Shown here one piece after another: positions 8,517 through 16,920 of a stretch of DNA of 64,000 bases (position 1 is the stretch's first letter; each line of letters opens with the position of its first letter). The notes below the pieces were generated by a model that saw nothing but the letters and a program-made list of their open reading frames with translations, did not search any database and was not told the origin of the DNA. Origin of the DNA: Simonsiella sp051414845 (GTDB lineage: Bacteria > Pseudomonadota > Gammaproteobacteria > Burkholderiales > Neisseriaceae); the NCBI GenBank assembly GCA_051414845.1, contig CP183313.1, positions 1,488,001 through 1,552,000 of the forward strand, read 5' to 3'. Both the position numbers and the translations under genes were made by a program.

Positions 8517-8858
8517 ATGTAAAAGGTATTGATTTTATTATCATTAAGCATCAATCTCGTCGCTTGCCAAAATACCAGCGTGCCAACCAGTCATCATCCC
8601 AACGCTGCCACCCGAAGCAACACGCGCGCATACGATGACAGCACGCTGATTATTTTCTACGACGCGCAAATCGGCAAACAAGCTCTGCTCGCTGTCGCTA
8701 ATAAAATCGGTGCAGAAATCATTCATAAATACAATATGTTAAATGGCATTGCTGTGCGCATACCGCATAATCAAAATATTGAACAAGCAGCCGAATATTT
8801 TGGCAATGTTCAAGGTGTTTTATCTGTGCAACGCAATGGTATTTCATCTATTCAATAA
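8517..8858 (+). pseudogene. I9/propeptide-like lipoprotein with stop at codon 2
   Basis: The frame reads ATG TAA AAG GTA TTG, then ILLSLSINLVACQ, a lipoprotein signal with lipobox LVAC. A single AAA-to-TAA change at codon 2 would explain it. The mature part (STLIIFYDAQIG...HKYNMLNGIAVRIP...GVLSVQRN) has the pattern of subtilisin propeptide/I9 inhibitor domains. Such domains bind serine proteases. Initiation at TTG 8529 could still give a shortened signal peptide without its basic start, so the gene may be weakly active rather than dead. Confidence 0.65.
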
Positions 8859-8860
8859 GT

Positions 8861-8895
8861 TTTCAGGCAGCCTAAAACAACAGGCTGCCTGAAAA
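8861..8895. terminator. Inverted DUS pair between lipoprotein gene and fdx
   Basis: TTTCAGGCAGCCTAAAA and CAGGCTGCCTGAAAA are complementary across a short loop. The genes are convergent, so it can serve both strands. Confidence 0.55.
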
Positions 8896-8923
8896 CTTTG
8901 GTGTAAATGAATCTACAAATGAA

Positions 8924-9262
8924 TCAATGTTCGCGCGCATGATTGATGGTGTATTTCGGAATTTCCACCACCAAATCTTGTTCTTCCAAAACCGCTTGGC
9001 AGCTCAAACGTGATTCCGCTTCCAACCCCCAAGCTTGGTCGAGCAAATCTTCTTCGATTTCTGTCGGCTCACCCAAACTATCAAAACCTTGGCGCACAAT
9101 CACATGACAAGTGGTACACGCGCATGATTTTTCGCAAGCATGGTCAATATCAATCCCGTTTTGCAACAAAATATCGCAAATCGTTTCGCCTTGTGGCGCA
9201 TTATCGATGGTTGTGCCTTCGGGGCAAAGCGTTTCGTGGGGTAAAACTGTAATTTTTGGCAT
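8924..9262 (-). CDS. fdx: ISC-type [2Fe-2S] ferredoxin
   Basis: At 112 residues this has the adrenodoxin/ISC ferredoxin form. Cluster cysteines are in ACEKSCACTTCHV (about 41-53) and RLSCQAV (about 86). It donates electrons during Fe-S cluster assembly, in which HscA (at 22.4 kb) also acts; here the two are not linked. The stop is followed on the plus-left side by a DUS pair shared with the convergent lipoprotein gene. Start ATG 9262 has AAGAGAA upstream. Confidence 0.94.
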   Translation of the reverse strand: MPKITVLPHETLCPEGTTIDNAPQGETICDILLQNGIDIDHACEKSCACTTCHVIVRQGFDSLGEPTEIEEDLLDQAWGLEAESRLSCQAVLEEQDLVVEIPKYTINHAREH

Positions 9263-9349
9263 TGTATTCTCTTGAAGTATTTGTGTGGGCGCGATTGTAC
9301 CCGATTTTCACTGTTTTGATGTGATTAAAAACCTTTCAGGCAGCATGAA

Positions 9350-10261
9350 TTAAGTTAAAACCATCGCGCTTTTATTGCCCGCTTTTTCTACTTCACGTCC
9401 TAGACTCGTGAGCAATTCGCGTTCAATTAAATTGACCATTGTATCCAAGGGCAAATCGTTGTCTTGCAAACCAAAAGGTTCTTCTAATTCAATGCTTAAC
9501 GCGTCCAAACCCAAAAATAAATACACCAGCCAAGCGACCATCAATGGCGTCCAAAAACCCAAAACCGTATCCAACGCAAAGGGCAACATAATACAAAAAC
9601 TGTACACAGCGCGATGAAACAAAACGGAATAAGCAAACGGCAATGGCGTGCTGGCAATGCGGTCGCAGCCTGCCTGAATCGCGCCTAAGGTGTTGATGTG
9701 TTCGGTCAAATGTTTATAAGAAATGTCGCTGATTTCTTGCTGTTTCAACGCCAAAATTAAATCCGATTGAATATGTTCCAAACAAAATTGCGGCGGATTG
9801 ATGTGGCGGCTAAAGGCTTCTATTTTTTCTGCGTCCATTTTGCCGTATTCTAAAAAGAGTTCAGGGTGGGCGGTTTGGTAGCGTAGGCGGTCGCGCAATA
9901 AATTTGCGAAAACAATAACTTGCTGCAACACGAGTTCACGTTTTTCGTTGGACAACATTTGCGTATCGCGCGCTAAATGGCGTTGCGTGGCGATGAATAA
10001 GCCCCACAGTTTGCGCCCTTCCCACCAGCGGTCGTAGCTGGCGTTGTTGCGAAAACCGAGAAAAATGGACATGACTACGCCCAAAATCGTAAAGCCAACC
10101 ACAGGTGGCGTAGGAATTTCAAACCATTTGTGGTGCGCCACCCAAGCGAGCAGCACGGACAGCAGCGACAAGCCGAGCATAATCGGCAATACGCGCGGCA
10201 AAATCGTGCCACGCCAAGCAAAGAGTAAAGCAAAACTGTTGGTTTTATTGCGAACAATCAT
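9350..10261 (-). CDS. Bestrophin-family anion channel-like protein
   Basis: This 303-residue inner-membrane protein belongs to the bestrophin/UPF0187 family. The N-terminal hydrophobic segments (IMLGLSLLSVLLAWV; VVGFTILGVVMSIFLGFR) are followed by NASYDRWWEGRKLWG, typical of the family. Late segments (AYSVLFHRAVYSFCIMLPF) precede the conserved EEPFGLQDNDLPLD. Bacterial homologues form pentameric ion channels. It is divergent from the rmlD-like gene with about 140 bp between. Substrate and role here are not shown by sequence. Confidence 0.9.
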   Translation of the reverse strand: MIVRNKTNSFALLFAWRGTILPRVLPIMLGLSLLSVLLAWVAHHKWFEIPTPPVVGFTILGVVMSIFLGFRNNASYDRWWEGRKLWGLFIATQRHLARDTQMLSNEKRELVLQQVIVFANLLRDRLRYQTAHPELFLEYGKMDAEKIEAFSRHINPPQFCLEHIQSDLILALKQQEISDISYKHLTEHINTLGAIQAGCDRIASTPLPFAYSVLFHRAVYSFCIMLPFALDTVLGFWTPLMVAWLVYLFLGLDALSIELEEPFGLQDNDLPLDTMVNLIERELLTSLGREVEKAGNKSAMVLT

Positions 10262-10360
10262 AGCGAACTTTTTCAGGCAGCCTGAAATCTCGAAAAAAAG
10301 TGTGCATTATATCGCTAAATAAAATGTGATGAGTACATAGCAAAAACCACGCAGCAATTA

Positions 10361-10366
10361 TATAAT
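10361..10366 (+). promoter_or_regulatory. -10 box upstream of rmlD-like gene
   Basis: TATAAT lies 36 bp before the ATG in an AT-rich stretch (GCAATTATATAATCACGC). No strong -35 was found. Confidence 0.45.
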
Positions 10367-10402
10367 CACGCGCATTCACTTTATTTTGCAAAGGACACAG
10401 CC

Positions 10403-11272
10403 ATGCGCATTTTGCTGACAGGTGCGAAAGGTCAAATCGGGCAAAGCATTAAGCAACAAAAGCCCGAAGATTGGGAAATGATTGCCGCCGATTCCAAAAC
10501 ATTGGACATCACCGACGCGGCTGCCGTGAAAAACATGGTGCACAATTTTGAGCCCGACGTGGTCATCAACTGCGCGGGCTACATGAATTTAGAAGCCGCC
10601 GAACACGATGCGACGCATGTGTTCGCGGTCAATGCCGAAGGCGTGCGCACGCTGGCGGAATCCACCGCCCAAGCAGGCATTCGCTTGATTCACATTTCCA
10701 GCGATTATGTGTTTGACGGACAAAAACGCGCGCCCTACAGCGAAAACGATTATCCCAACCCGATTTCTGTGTACGCCAAATCCAAAGTGTCTGGCGAACT
10801 TTTAGCATTGGCGGCAAACCCAGACAGCGCGATTATCCGCAGCTCGTGGGTGTTTTCCGAGTTTGGCAACAATTTCGTTACCGACTTATTACAACGCGCG
10901 TATGGCAGCCGCATAGAAATGCCAACCGACAAAATCGGTTGCCCAACTTATGCTGGCGATTTGGCGCGTTTCATGATTGAAATCGTGCAAAACCGCCAAG
11001 CACCGCGCGGTATTTTCCATTATTGCGGGGACAAAGCCGTTAATCGCCACGAGTTCGCCCAAATTGTGTTAAAAGAATTGGCAACCCTCACACCGATTCA
11101 AGCCGAACTCATCGCCCTACCTGCGCAAGAACACGAATCCACTATTCGCCCGCCCTACTCTGTTTTATCGTGTGAAAAAATCCGCAATATGGGTTATGCG
11201 CCATCGGATTGGCAAGCCGCTTTGAAACGCATTTTGCCAGCTATGGTTAAAGAGCATTTTCAGGCAGCCTAA
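10403..11272 (+). CDS. rfbD: dTDP-4-dehydrorhamnose reductase (RmlD/RfbD)
   Basis: This 289-residue short-chain dehydrogenase/reductase has the NAD(P) motif GAKGQIG (residues 7-13) and the catalytic YAKSKVSGE. HISSDYVFDG is the usual RmlD signature. It reduces dTDP-4-keto-L-rhamnose to dTDP-L-rhamnose for surface polysaccharide. AAAGGA lies upstream of the ATG. The last codons (FQAA) are written by a DUS, so the uptake sequence supplies the C-terminus. rmlA/B/C are not in the window, and a different sugar substrate is possible. Confidence 0.88.
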   Translation: MRILLTGAKGQIGQSIKQQKPEDWEMIAADSKTLDITDAAAVKNMVHNFEPDVVINCAGYMNLEAAEHDATHVFAVNAEGVRTLAESTAQAGIRLIHISSDYVFDGQKRAPYSENDYPNPISVYAKSKVSGELLALAANPDSAIIRSSWVFSEFGNNFVTDLLQRAYGSRIEMPTDKIGCPTYAGDLARFMIEIVQNRQAPRGIFHYCGDKAVNRHEFAQIVLKELATLTPIQAELIALPAQEHESTIRPPYSVLSCEKIRNMGYAPSDWQAALKRILPAMVKEHFQAA

Positions 11273-11346
11273 ACAATAAAACATCGTAGCTTGGGGCTTT
11301 ACCAGCCTATCCTTGCGCTTAAAGCGACCAATGATTTTACGCACAC

Positions 11347-11396
11347 TTTTCAGGCTGCCTGAAACACATTTTCACTTTTCAGGCAGCCTGAAAAAT
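11347..11396. terminator. Inverted DUS pair
   Basis: TTTTCAGGCTGCCTGAAA and TTTTCAGGCAGCCTGAAA face each other before the pseB-like gene. They would end the rmlD transcript. Confidence 0.5.
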
Positions 11397-11418
11397 CCAT
11401 TTATCTTGACACACTATC

Positions 11419-12417
11419 ATGTTATCCAATTCCACTATTCTTATCACCGGCGGCACTGGCTCATTTGGCAACACGTTCGTTCCCATGACCCTAGCAAAAT
11501 ACAATCCCAAAAAAATCATCATCTTCTCGCGCGATGAAATGAAACAATGGGACATGGCAAAAAAATTTCAAGGCGACAATCGCGTGCGCTTTTTCATTGG
11601 CGATGTGCGCGACAAAGACCGTTTGTATCGCGCATTAGACGGCGTGGATTATGTGGTTCACGCCGCCGCAACCAAAATCGTGCCGACCGCCGAATACAAT
11701 CCATTTGAATGCGTGAAAACCAACATCAACGGCGCGATGAATTTGATTGACGCGTGCATTGACAAAGGTGTGAAAAAAGTCGTGGCGTTGTCCACTGACA
11801 AAGCCAGCAGTCCCGTGAATTTGTACGGCGCGACAAAATTGGCGTCCGACAAATTATTCGTGGCGGGCAATGCGTATTCGGGCGAACACGGCAGCCGTTT
11901 TGCGGTGGTACGTTATGGCAATGTGATGGGTTCGCGTGGTTCGGTGATTCCGTTTTTCTTGTCGGTGCGCGATAAGGGCGTATTGCCGATTACCGATTCG
12001 CGCATGACGCGTTTTATGATTTCGCTGGAACAAGGCGTGGAGCTGGTTTGGCACGCGTTTGACGATATGGTTGGCGGCGAAATTTATGTGAAAAAAATTC
12101 CGTCTATGACGATTGGCGATTTGGCAACGGCGGTCGCGCCCGAGTGCAAACAAGAAATCATCGGCATTCGCGCAGGCGAAAAATTGCACGAACAAATGAT
12201 TAGCGCGGAAGATTCGTTTCACACATACGAATATCCCGAACATTTCAAAATTTTGCCTGCGATTAACGGTTGGTCGGATTCGCCCGAGCGAATTAAAGAT
12301 GGCAAAAAAGTGCCCGAAGGTTTTGTCTATGCCAGCGACAATAATCCCGAATGGATGACGATTGAAGAACTGCGCGCTTGGATTGATGTGAACCAAGCAA
12401 AAATTGGCGCGATTTAA
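11419..12417 (+). CDS. pseB: UDP-GlcNAc 4,6-dehydratase-type enzyme (PseB/CapD-like)
   Basis: Its 332 residues match single-domain PseB-type SDR dehydratases and not the long membrane-anchored CapD. The NADP motif TGGTGSFG is at residues 10-17, HAAATKIVP around 80, LSTDKASSP around 128, and the catalytic YGATKL at 137-142. It inverts and dehydrates UDP-GlcNAc toward pseudaminic acid or related glycans for surface or pilin modification. No pseC or other pathway gene is adjacent, so the end product is unknown. No clear Shine-Dalgarno precedes the ATG. Confidence 0.85.
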   Translation: MLSNSTILITGGTGSFGNTFVPMTLAKYNPKKIIIFSRDEMKQWDMAKKFQGDNRVRFFIGDVRDKDRLYRALDGVDYVVHAAATKIVPTAEYNPFECVKTNINGAMNLIDACIDKGVKKVVALSTDKASSPVNLYGATKLASDKLFVAGNAYSGEHGSRFAVVRYGNVMGSRGSVIPFFLSVRDKGVLPITDSRMTRFMISLEQGVELVWHAFDDMVGGEIYVKKIPSMTIGDLATAVAPECKQEIIGIRAGEKLHEQMISAEDSFHTYEYPEHFKILPAINGWSDSPERIKDGKKVPEGFVYASDNNPEWMTIEELRAWIDVNQAKIGAI

Positions 12418-12427
12418 ACGACATAAA

Positions 12428-12463
12428 AAACAAGCTACGTTGTTAATCAAACGTAGCTTGTTT
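12428..12463. terminator. Rho-independent terminator, convergent
   Basis: AACAAGCTACGT, a 10-base loop, then ACGTAGCTTGTT and T-rich sequence. The perfect 12-bp stem sits between the convergent pseB-like and mdh genes and has no DUS, unlike most terminators here. A DUS follows directly. Confidence 0.9.
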
Positions 12464-12486
12464 TGCTTTTCAGGCTGCCTGAAACA

Positions 12487-13467
12487 TTAAACCAACAAAT
12501 GCTCCACCGCTTCGCGTTCCGATTGCAATTCCACCAAAGTCGCGTCGATAAACTGTTGACTAAACGAATCAAAACGCAAACCCTGCACAATCTCATATTT
12601 GCCATTGTCGCATACCACAGGGAAGCCAAACACCATACCTTCAGGAATGCCATACGAGCCATCAGAGGGCACACCCATCGTTACCCAACGCCCATTGCTG
12701 CCAAGCAACCAATCGCGCATGTGGTCAATCGAAGCCGACGCTGCCGACGCTGCCGATGACAAACCGCGCGCTTGAATAATTGCCGCGCCGCGTTTGGCAA
12801 CCGTTGGCAAGAAAATACCTGCGTTCCAAGTGGCATCCTTAATCAAATCCACAATTTTCTGCTCGCCCACTACGCCATAACGGTAATCAGCATACATCGT
12901 TAAAGAATGATTGCCCCACACACACACACGGTCAATCTCGCCCACAGGCTTTCCAATTTTGGAAGCCAACACGCCCAAAGCGCGATTTTGATCAAGACGC
13001 AGCAGCGCACTGAAGTTTTCAGGTGGCAAATCAGGCGCAGATTTCATCGCAATATAAGCATTGGTATTCGCAGGATTGCCCACCACCAAAACTTTCACAT
13101 CACGGTCGGCAACTTTATTCAACGCCGCACCTTGTACGCTAAAAATTTCCGCGTTAGCATGCAGCAAATCAGCGCGTTCCATGCCTTGCGTGCGTGGACG
13201 TGAACCGACTAATAACGCCACTTGCGCATCTTTAAACGCCACTTCAGGGTCATCGGTGGCAAACATATTTTCCAACAAAGGAAACGCGCCATCTTGCAAT
13301 TCCATCATCACGCCATGCAAGGCTTTTTGCGCTTGTGGCAAATCCAATAATTGCAAAATTACAGGTTGGTCTTTGCCGAGCATTTCGCCCGACACAATGC
13401 GAAAGAGCAAAGCATAACCAATTTGTCCCGCCGCACCTGTTACGGCAATTTTGATTGCAGGTTTCAT
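12487..13467 (-). CDS. mdh: Malate dehydrogenase
   Basis: Mdh oxidises malate to oxaloacetate with NAD in the TCA cycle. Its 326 residues belong to the long beta-proteobacterial/cytosolic-like type. Motifs are GAAGQIGYALL (NAD binding), substrate arginines in RPRTQGMERADLL, VGNPANTNA, and catalytic His in VWGNHSLTMY. SSAASAASAS near residue 240 comes from a short GCCGACGCT repeat. The gene is monocistronic, convergent with pseB across a terminator. Confidence 0.96.
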   Translation of the reverse strand: MKPAIKIAVTGAAGQIGYALLFRIVSGEMLGKDQPVILQLLDLPQAQKALHGVMMELQDGAFPLLENMFATDDPEVAFKDAQVALLVGSRPRTQGMERADLLHANAEIFSVQGAALNKVADRDVKVLVVGNPANTNAYIAMKSAPDLPPENFSALLRLDQNRALGVLASKIGKPVGEIDRVCVWGNHSLTMYADYRYGVVGEQKIVDLIKDATWNAGIFLPTVAKRGAAIIQARGLSSAASAASASIDHMRDWLLGSNGRWVTMGVPSDGSYGIPEGMVFGFPVVCDNGKYEIVQGLRFDSFSQQFIDATLVELQSEREAVEHLLV

Positions 13468-13549
13468 GTTTTCACTCCTAATGTTTTTCTATCGTTATGT
13501 GTGTCGGTTTCAGGCTGCCTGAAACAAAATTTGGTTCGCTAATCAACCT

Positions 13550-14089
13550 TTATTCAACGGTTTTTTGAGCCTTGCGCTCCTCTAAACAACGCGCCCGATA
13601 TTCGCCCAAACTTTCCACTTGTGGCAAAAATCGCGACAATTCCGTTAATGCACTTGCATAAACATTTTGTTTGAAATCAATTACTTCATCAATCGGCGCC
13701 CAATATTGGTGCCACCGCCAACCATCAAATTCAGGCTGGCTGCTGGCGCGTAAACACACATCACCGTCATCGCCCACAAAACGCAACAAAAACCAAATCT
13801 GCTTTTGCCCACGATACGAGCCACGCCATTCACGGCGCACCCAGTTGTTTGGCACATCATAGCGCAACCAGTCGCGTGTGCGCCCTAAAATTCTCACATG
13901 CTGCGGCAATAAGCCCGTTTCTTCCAATAATTCACGGTACATCGCCGTTTCAGGACTCTCACCAGGTTTAATGCCACCTTGTGGAAATTGCCAAGAATGT
14001 TCGCGCACGCGTTTGCCCCAAAACACTTGATTGTCATGGTTGGTCAAAATAATGCCCACATTGGGGCGATAACCTTCTCTATCGAGCAT
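13550..14089 (-). CDS. rppH: RNA pyrophosphohydrolase (Nudix)
   Basis: RppH removes pyrophosphate from the 5' end of triphosphorylated mRNA and starts RNase E-dependent decay. The 179 residues begin MLDREGYRPNVGIIL as in other RppH proteins. The Nudix box is visible as GGIKPGESPETAMYRELLEE (about 38-57) followed by TGL. The length is normal. The gene lies alone, its 5' side toward the efe operon, divergent across a 287-bp gap. Confidence 0.95.
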   Translation of the reverse strand: MLDREGYRPNVGIILTNHDNQVFWGKRVREHSWQFPQGGIKPGESPETAMYRELLEETGLLPQHVRILGRTRDWLRYDVPNNWVRREWRGSYRGQKQIWFLLRFVGDDGDVCLRASSQPEFDGWRWHQYWAPIDEVIDFKQNVYASALTELSRFLPQVESLGEYRARCLEERKAQKTVE

Positions 14090-14314
14090 GGTGCGGTCTC
14101 ATATTTCCAAAAAAAATAGCGTAATTTTCCCATACATTAGGGGTTTTAGACAATCTTTTCAAATTGATTTTGGACTGAGCGATTTTCTGTTTTCAGGCTG
14201 CCTGAAAACGAAAAATATGCGATTTCATCATCGCACAAAATCATGCACGTTATGCTCAACATAAAAATACAAAATACCTTGCTATTCTTAGAATAATCTA
14301 CTAATAAAAACTAT

Positions 14315-14343
14315 TTGCATTTAAAAAATCAAAAGCGCATAAT
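14315..14343 (+). promoter_or_regulatory. Promoter of efeUO
   Basis: TTGCAT (14315-14320), 17 bp, then CATAAT (14338-14343), 33 bp before the efeU ATG. The -35 lies in an AT-rich partial dyad (AATAAAAACTATTTGC) that only weakly resembles a Fur box, about half the positions by my alignment. The rest of the gap from 14090 holds one DUS and AT-rich sequence. Confidence 0.5.
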
Positions 14344-14376
14344 AGTCGTTGTTTTTTTGTAAACGAATGTTGCGTT

Positions 14377-15183
14377 ATGTTAATTGCATTTCTGATTATG
14401 CTGCGTGAAGGCATTGAGGCGGCGTTGATTGTGGGGATTGTGGCGGGATTTTTGAAACAATCTGGCTATACGCATTTGATGCCCAAAGTGTGGCTGGGCG
14501 TGGCGTTGGCGGCGATTTTGTGTGCGGTAGCTGGTGTGGCGATTCATAAAACCACAGGAGAAATTCCGCAAAAGCAGCAAGAATTTGTGGTGGGTGCAAT
14601 TGGTTTGGTGGCGGTGGCGATGCTCACTTACATGATTTTGTGGATGCAAAAAGCGGCAAAATCGATGAAACAACATTTGCAAGATTCGGTTCAGGCAGCC
14701 TTAAATAAAGGTGGTTCGGGCTGGGCGTTGGTGTTGATGGCGTTTTTGGCGGTGATTCGCGAGGGCATGGAAAGCGTGTTTTTCCTGATTGCCGTGTTTG
14801 AACAAAGTCCGTCGCCCAATATGCCGATTGGCGCGGTGCTGGGCTTGGCAGCGTCGGTTATTGTCGGCGTGTTGTTGTATCAAGGCGGTATCCGTTTGAA
14901 TTTAGGTAAATTTTTCCGCTGGACGGGCGTGTTTTTGATTTTTGTGGCGGCAGGTTTGTTATCGGGTGCGTTCCGCGCTTTGCATGAGGCGGGCGTGTGG
15001 AATGTGGGGCAAACGATTTTGGCGGATTTTTCTGCCGTGTTGCACGAAGACAGTCCGTTGGGCGTATTGCTGGGCGGCTTTTTTGGTTATACCGACCATC
15101 CGACCGTGAGCGATGTGGCTTGGTATTTGGTTTACTTAATCCCTGTTTTATTTTGGTTTTTACGCGGTTCACGCCGTGCTTAG
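14377..15183 (+). CDS. efeU: Ferrous iron permease EfeU (FTR1 family)
   Basis: This 268-residue polytopic inner-membrane protein carries the two iron-binding REG-x-E motifs: LREGIEAALI (about 8-17) and VIREGMESVFF (about 125-135). About seven hydrophobic helices are visible. It imports Fe2+ after oxidation or handling by the periplasmic partners EfeO and EfeB, whose genes follow. The gene ends 9 bp before efeO, a typical operon spacing. Iron regulation via Fur is usual for this system. Confidence 0.95.
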   Translation: MLIAFLIMLREGIEAALIVGIVAGFLKQSGYTHLMPKVWLGVALAAILCAVAGVAIHKTTGEIPQKQQEFVVGAIGLVAVAMLTYMILWMQKAAKSMKQHLQDSVQAALNKGGSGWALVLMAFLAVIREGMESVFFLIAVFEQSPSPNMPIGAVLGLAASVIVGVLLYQGGIRLNLGKFFRWTGVFLIFVAAGLLSGAFRALHEAGVWNVGQTILADFSAVLHEDSPLGVLLGGFFGYTDHPTVSDVAWYLVYLIPVLFWFLRGSRRA

Positions 15184-15192
15184 GAGAAAAAA

Positions 15193-16365
15193 ATGCAGTT
15201 TAAACGTACAACTTTATCGTTATTGACTTTACTGGCTTTGGCAGCGTGTCAGCCACCCGAAGCGGACAAACCTGCTGCGCCTAAAGCGGCGTCTGACGCG
15301 GTTTCAGGCAGCCCTAGTGCCGATGGCGTGGTAAACGTGAGCGTGAACGATGAAAAATGCGAACCGATGACTTTGACCGTGCCGAGCGGCAAAACGGAAT
15401 TTAACATTCAAAACGCATCGGGCAAAAAATTGGAATGGGAAATTTTGGAAGGCGTGATGGTGGTGGACGAACGCGAAAACATCGCCCCAGGTTTGTCGTC
15501 CAAAATGACAGTTACGCTGTTGCCAGGCGAATATGAAATGACTTGCGGCTTGCTGACCAATCCTCGTGGCAAATTGGTGGTAACCGATAGCGGTTTCAAA
15601 GCTGAGCCTAATCAAGCAGATATGAGCAAATTGGCGCAACCACTGGCGGATTACAAAGTCTATGTGCAAGCGGAGGCGAAAGAATTGGTGGCGAAAACCA
15701 GCGCGTTTGTGGCGGCGGTAAAAGCGGGCAAACAGGACGAGGCAAAAGCAATGTTTGCCGATGTGCGCACGCATTACGAGCGCATTGAGCCGATTGCAGA
15801 ATTGTTCAACGAGCTTGACCCTGCGATTGACGCGCGTGAAGACGATTTTAAACAAGGACCGAAAGACCCTGAATTTACGGGCTTTCATCGCATTGAATAC
15901 GCGTTGTGGGTAGAAAAATCAACCGATGGCGTGAAAGAAATTGCCGACCGTTTGGACGCGGACGTGAAGAAATTGCAGCAAGAAATTGACGCGCTGAATT
16001 TCCCACCAAGCAAAGTTGTGGGCGGTGCGGCGGTGCTGATTGAAGAAGTGGCTGGCAGCAAAATCAGCGGCGAAGAAGACCGTTATAGCCACACCGATTT
16101 GGCGGATTTCCACGCCAATGTGGGAGGGGCGCAAAAAATTGTCGATTTATTCCGCGCGGTTTTGAATGAAAAAAATCCTGAATTGGTGAAAACAATTGAT
16201 GCCAATTTCAAACAAGTAAACGACATTTTAGCGAAATACAAAACGCCAAAAGGCTTTGAAACGTATGACAAATTGTCCGAAGCAGACCGCAAAGCCTTGC
16301 AAGCGCCGATTAATACGCTGGCGGAAGAATTGGCGAAATTGCGCGGGACGTTAGGTTTGAATTGA
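15193..16365 (+). CDS. efeO: Iron uptake protein EfeO (cupredoxin plus M75 imelysin domain)
   Basis: The 390 residues begin with a lipoprotein-like signal (LLTLLALAAC, Cys at 19). A cupredoxin domain at about 45-130 (TCGLLTNPRG) is followed by an imelysin-type M75 domain with the HxxE metal motif in GFHRIEYALW (about 233). EfeO is thought to bind or present iron to EfeU in the periplasm. AGGAG precedes the ATG. A lipid anchor differs from the soluble E. coli protein and is inferred from the lipobox. FSGSP near residue 38 lies over DUS-like bases. Confidence 0.94.
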   Translation: MQFKRTTLSLLTLLALAACQPPEADKPAAPKAASDAVSGSPSADGVVNVSVNDEKCEPMTLTVPSGKTEFNIQNASGKKLEWEILEGVMVVDERENIAPGLSSKMTVTLLPGEYEMTCGLLTNPRGKLVVTDSGFKAEPNQADMSKLAQPLADYKVYVQAEAKELVAKTSAFVAAVKAGKQDEAKAMFADVRTHYERIEPIAELFNELDPAIDAREDDFKQGPKDPEFTGFHRIEYALWVEKSTDGVKEIADRLDADVKKLQQEIDALNFPPSKVVGGAAVLIEEVAGSKISGEEDRYSHTDLADFHANVGGAQKIVDLFRAVLNEKNPELVKTIDANFKQVNDILAKYKTPKGFETYDKLSEADRKALQAPINTLAEELAKLRGTLGLN

Positions 16366-16430
16366 TGTTTTCAAATTCAGGCTGCCGGAAAGTATGGTAA
16401 AACTTTCGTAACTCTGTCCCCTTTCTTGAT

Positions 16431-16535
16431 TAGCGGGGGAGGGTTAGGGTGGGGGCTGTTAATTCATTAGAAACTTTTCTGAATATCAACCCTCTAACCC
16501 CCACCCCAGTCCTTCTCCTTTCAGAGGGGGGAGGC
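16431..16535. repeat. G-rich inverted repeat in the efeO-efeB gap
   Basis: GGGTTAGGGTGGGGGCTG is answered by CTAACCCCCACCCCAG about 50 bp later. It is the first of several repeats in a 555-bp gap; no gene is visible in the gap (16366-16920). Confidence 0.7.
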
Positions 16536-16680
16536 AGCAGGTTTCAAGCAGCATCTAACTTTTGTCGTGTATTGAAAGGCTGCCTGAAAAAATCAATCCA
16601 ATAACTCGCCATTGCGGTGGGTGCCAACCCGCTGTTTGTTGAGTGTTCAATGAAGGGCGGGTTTGTTTTTGTTCCTATTT

Positions 16681-16715
16681 TAGCTTCGCTGAATTTCGTT
16701 TCAGGCAGCCTGAAA
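16681..16715. repeat. DUS-adjacent repeat, copy 1 (TAGCTTCGCTGAA type)
   Basis: TAGCTTCGCTGAATTTCG is followed directly by a full DUS. The same phrase, TAGCTACGCTGAACTACG plus DUS, recurs at 16816-16848, 19648-19680, 53594-53632 and 60239-60274. Confidence 0.65.
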
Positions 16716-16729
16716 ATACACGATGTTTT

Positions 16730-16812
16730 GTAGGGTGGAAACTGTCCACCGTTTATCAATCAATGATGATTTGATTGGTTTTATATTTTTTGGTGGACAG
16801 TGTCCACCCTAC
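16730..16812. repeat. GTAG-headed REP pair (BIME/REPIN), GGTGGACA type
   Basis: GTAGGGTGGAAACTGTCCA (16730-16748) and its inverted copy ending GTGTCCACCCTAC (16800-16812) are each internally palindromic and face each other. The GTAG head plus stem and inverted pairing is the architecture of REP elements mobilised by RAYT transposases. Confidence 0.7.
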
Positions 16813-16815
16813 GAG

Positions 16816-16848
16816 TTTTAGCTACGCTGAACTACGTTTCAGGCAGCC
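16816..16848. repeat. DUS-adjacent repeat, copy 2
   Basis: TTTTAGCTACGCTGAACT then ACG and TTTCAGGCAGCC. It lies immediately after the REP pair. Confidence 0.6.
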
Positions 16849-16920
16849 CGAAAATTTTTTATCGCACCGAAAGGCAGCCTGAAAGCCATATTCCACAAAA
16901 TAATTAAGGAAAAAACAACC

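Noticed and set aside
14281..14343. Fur box at the efeU promoter
   Set aside because: The best alignment I could make matches only about half of the consensus, much weaker than the box at 63629; kept only as a promoter.
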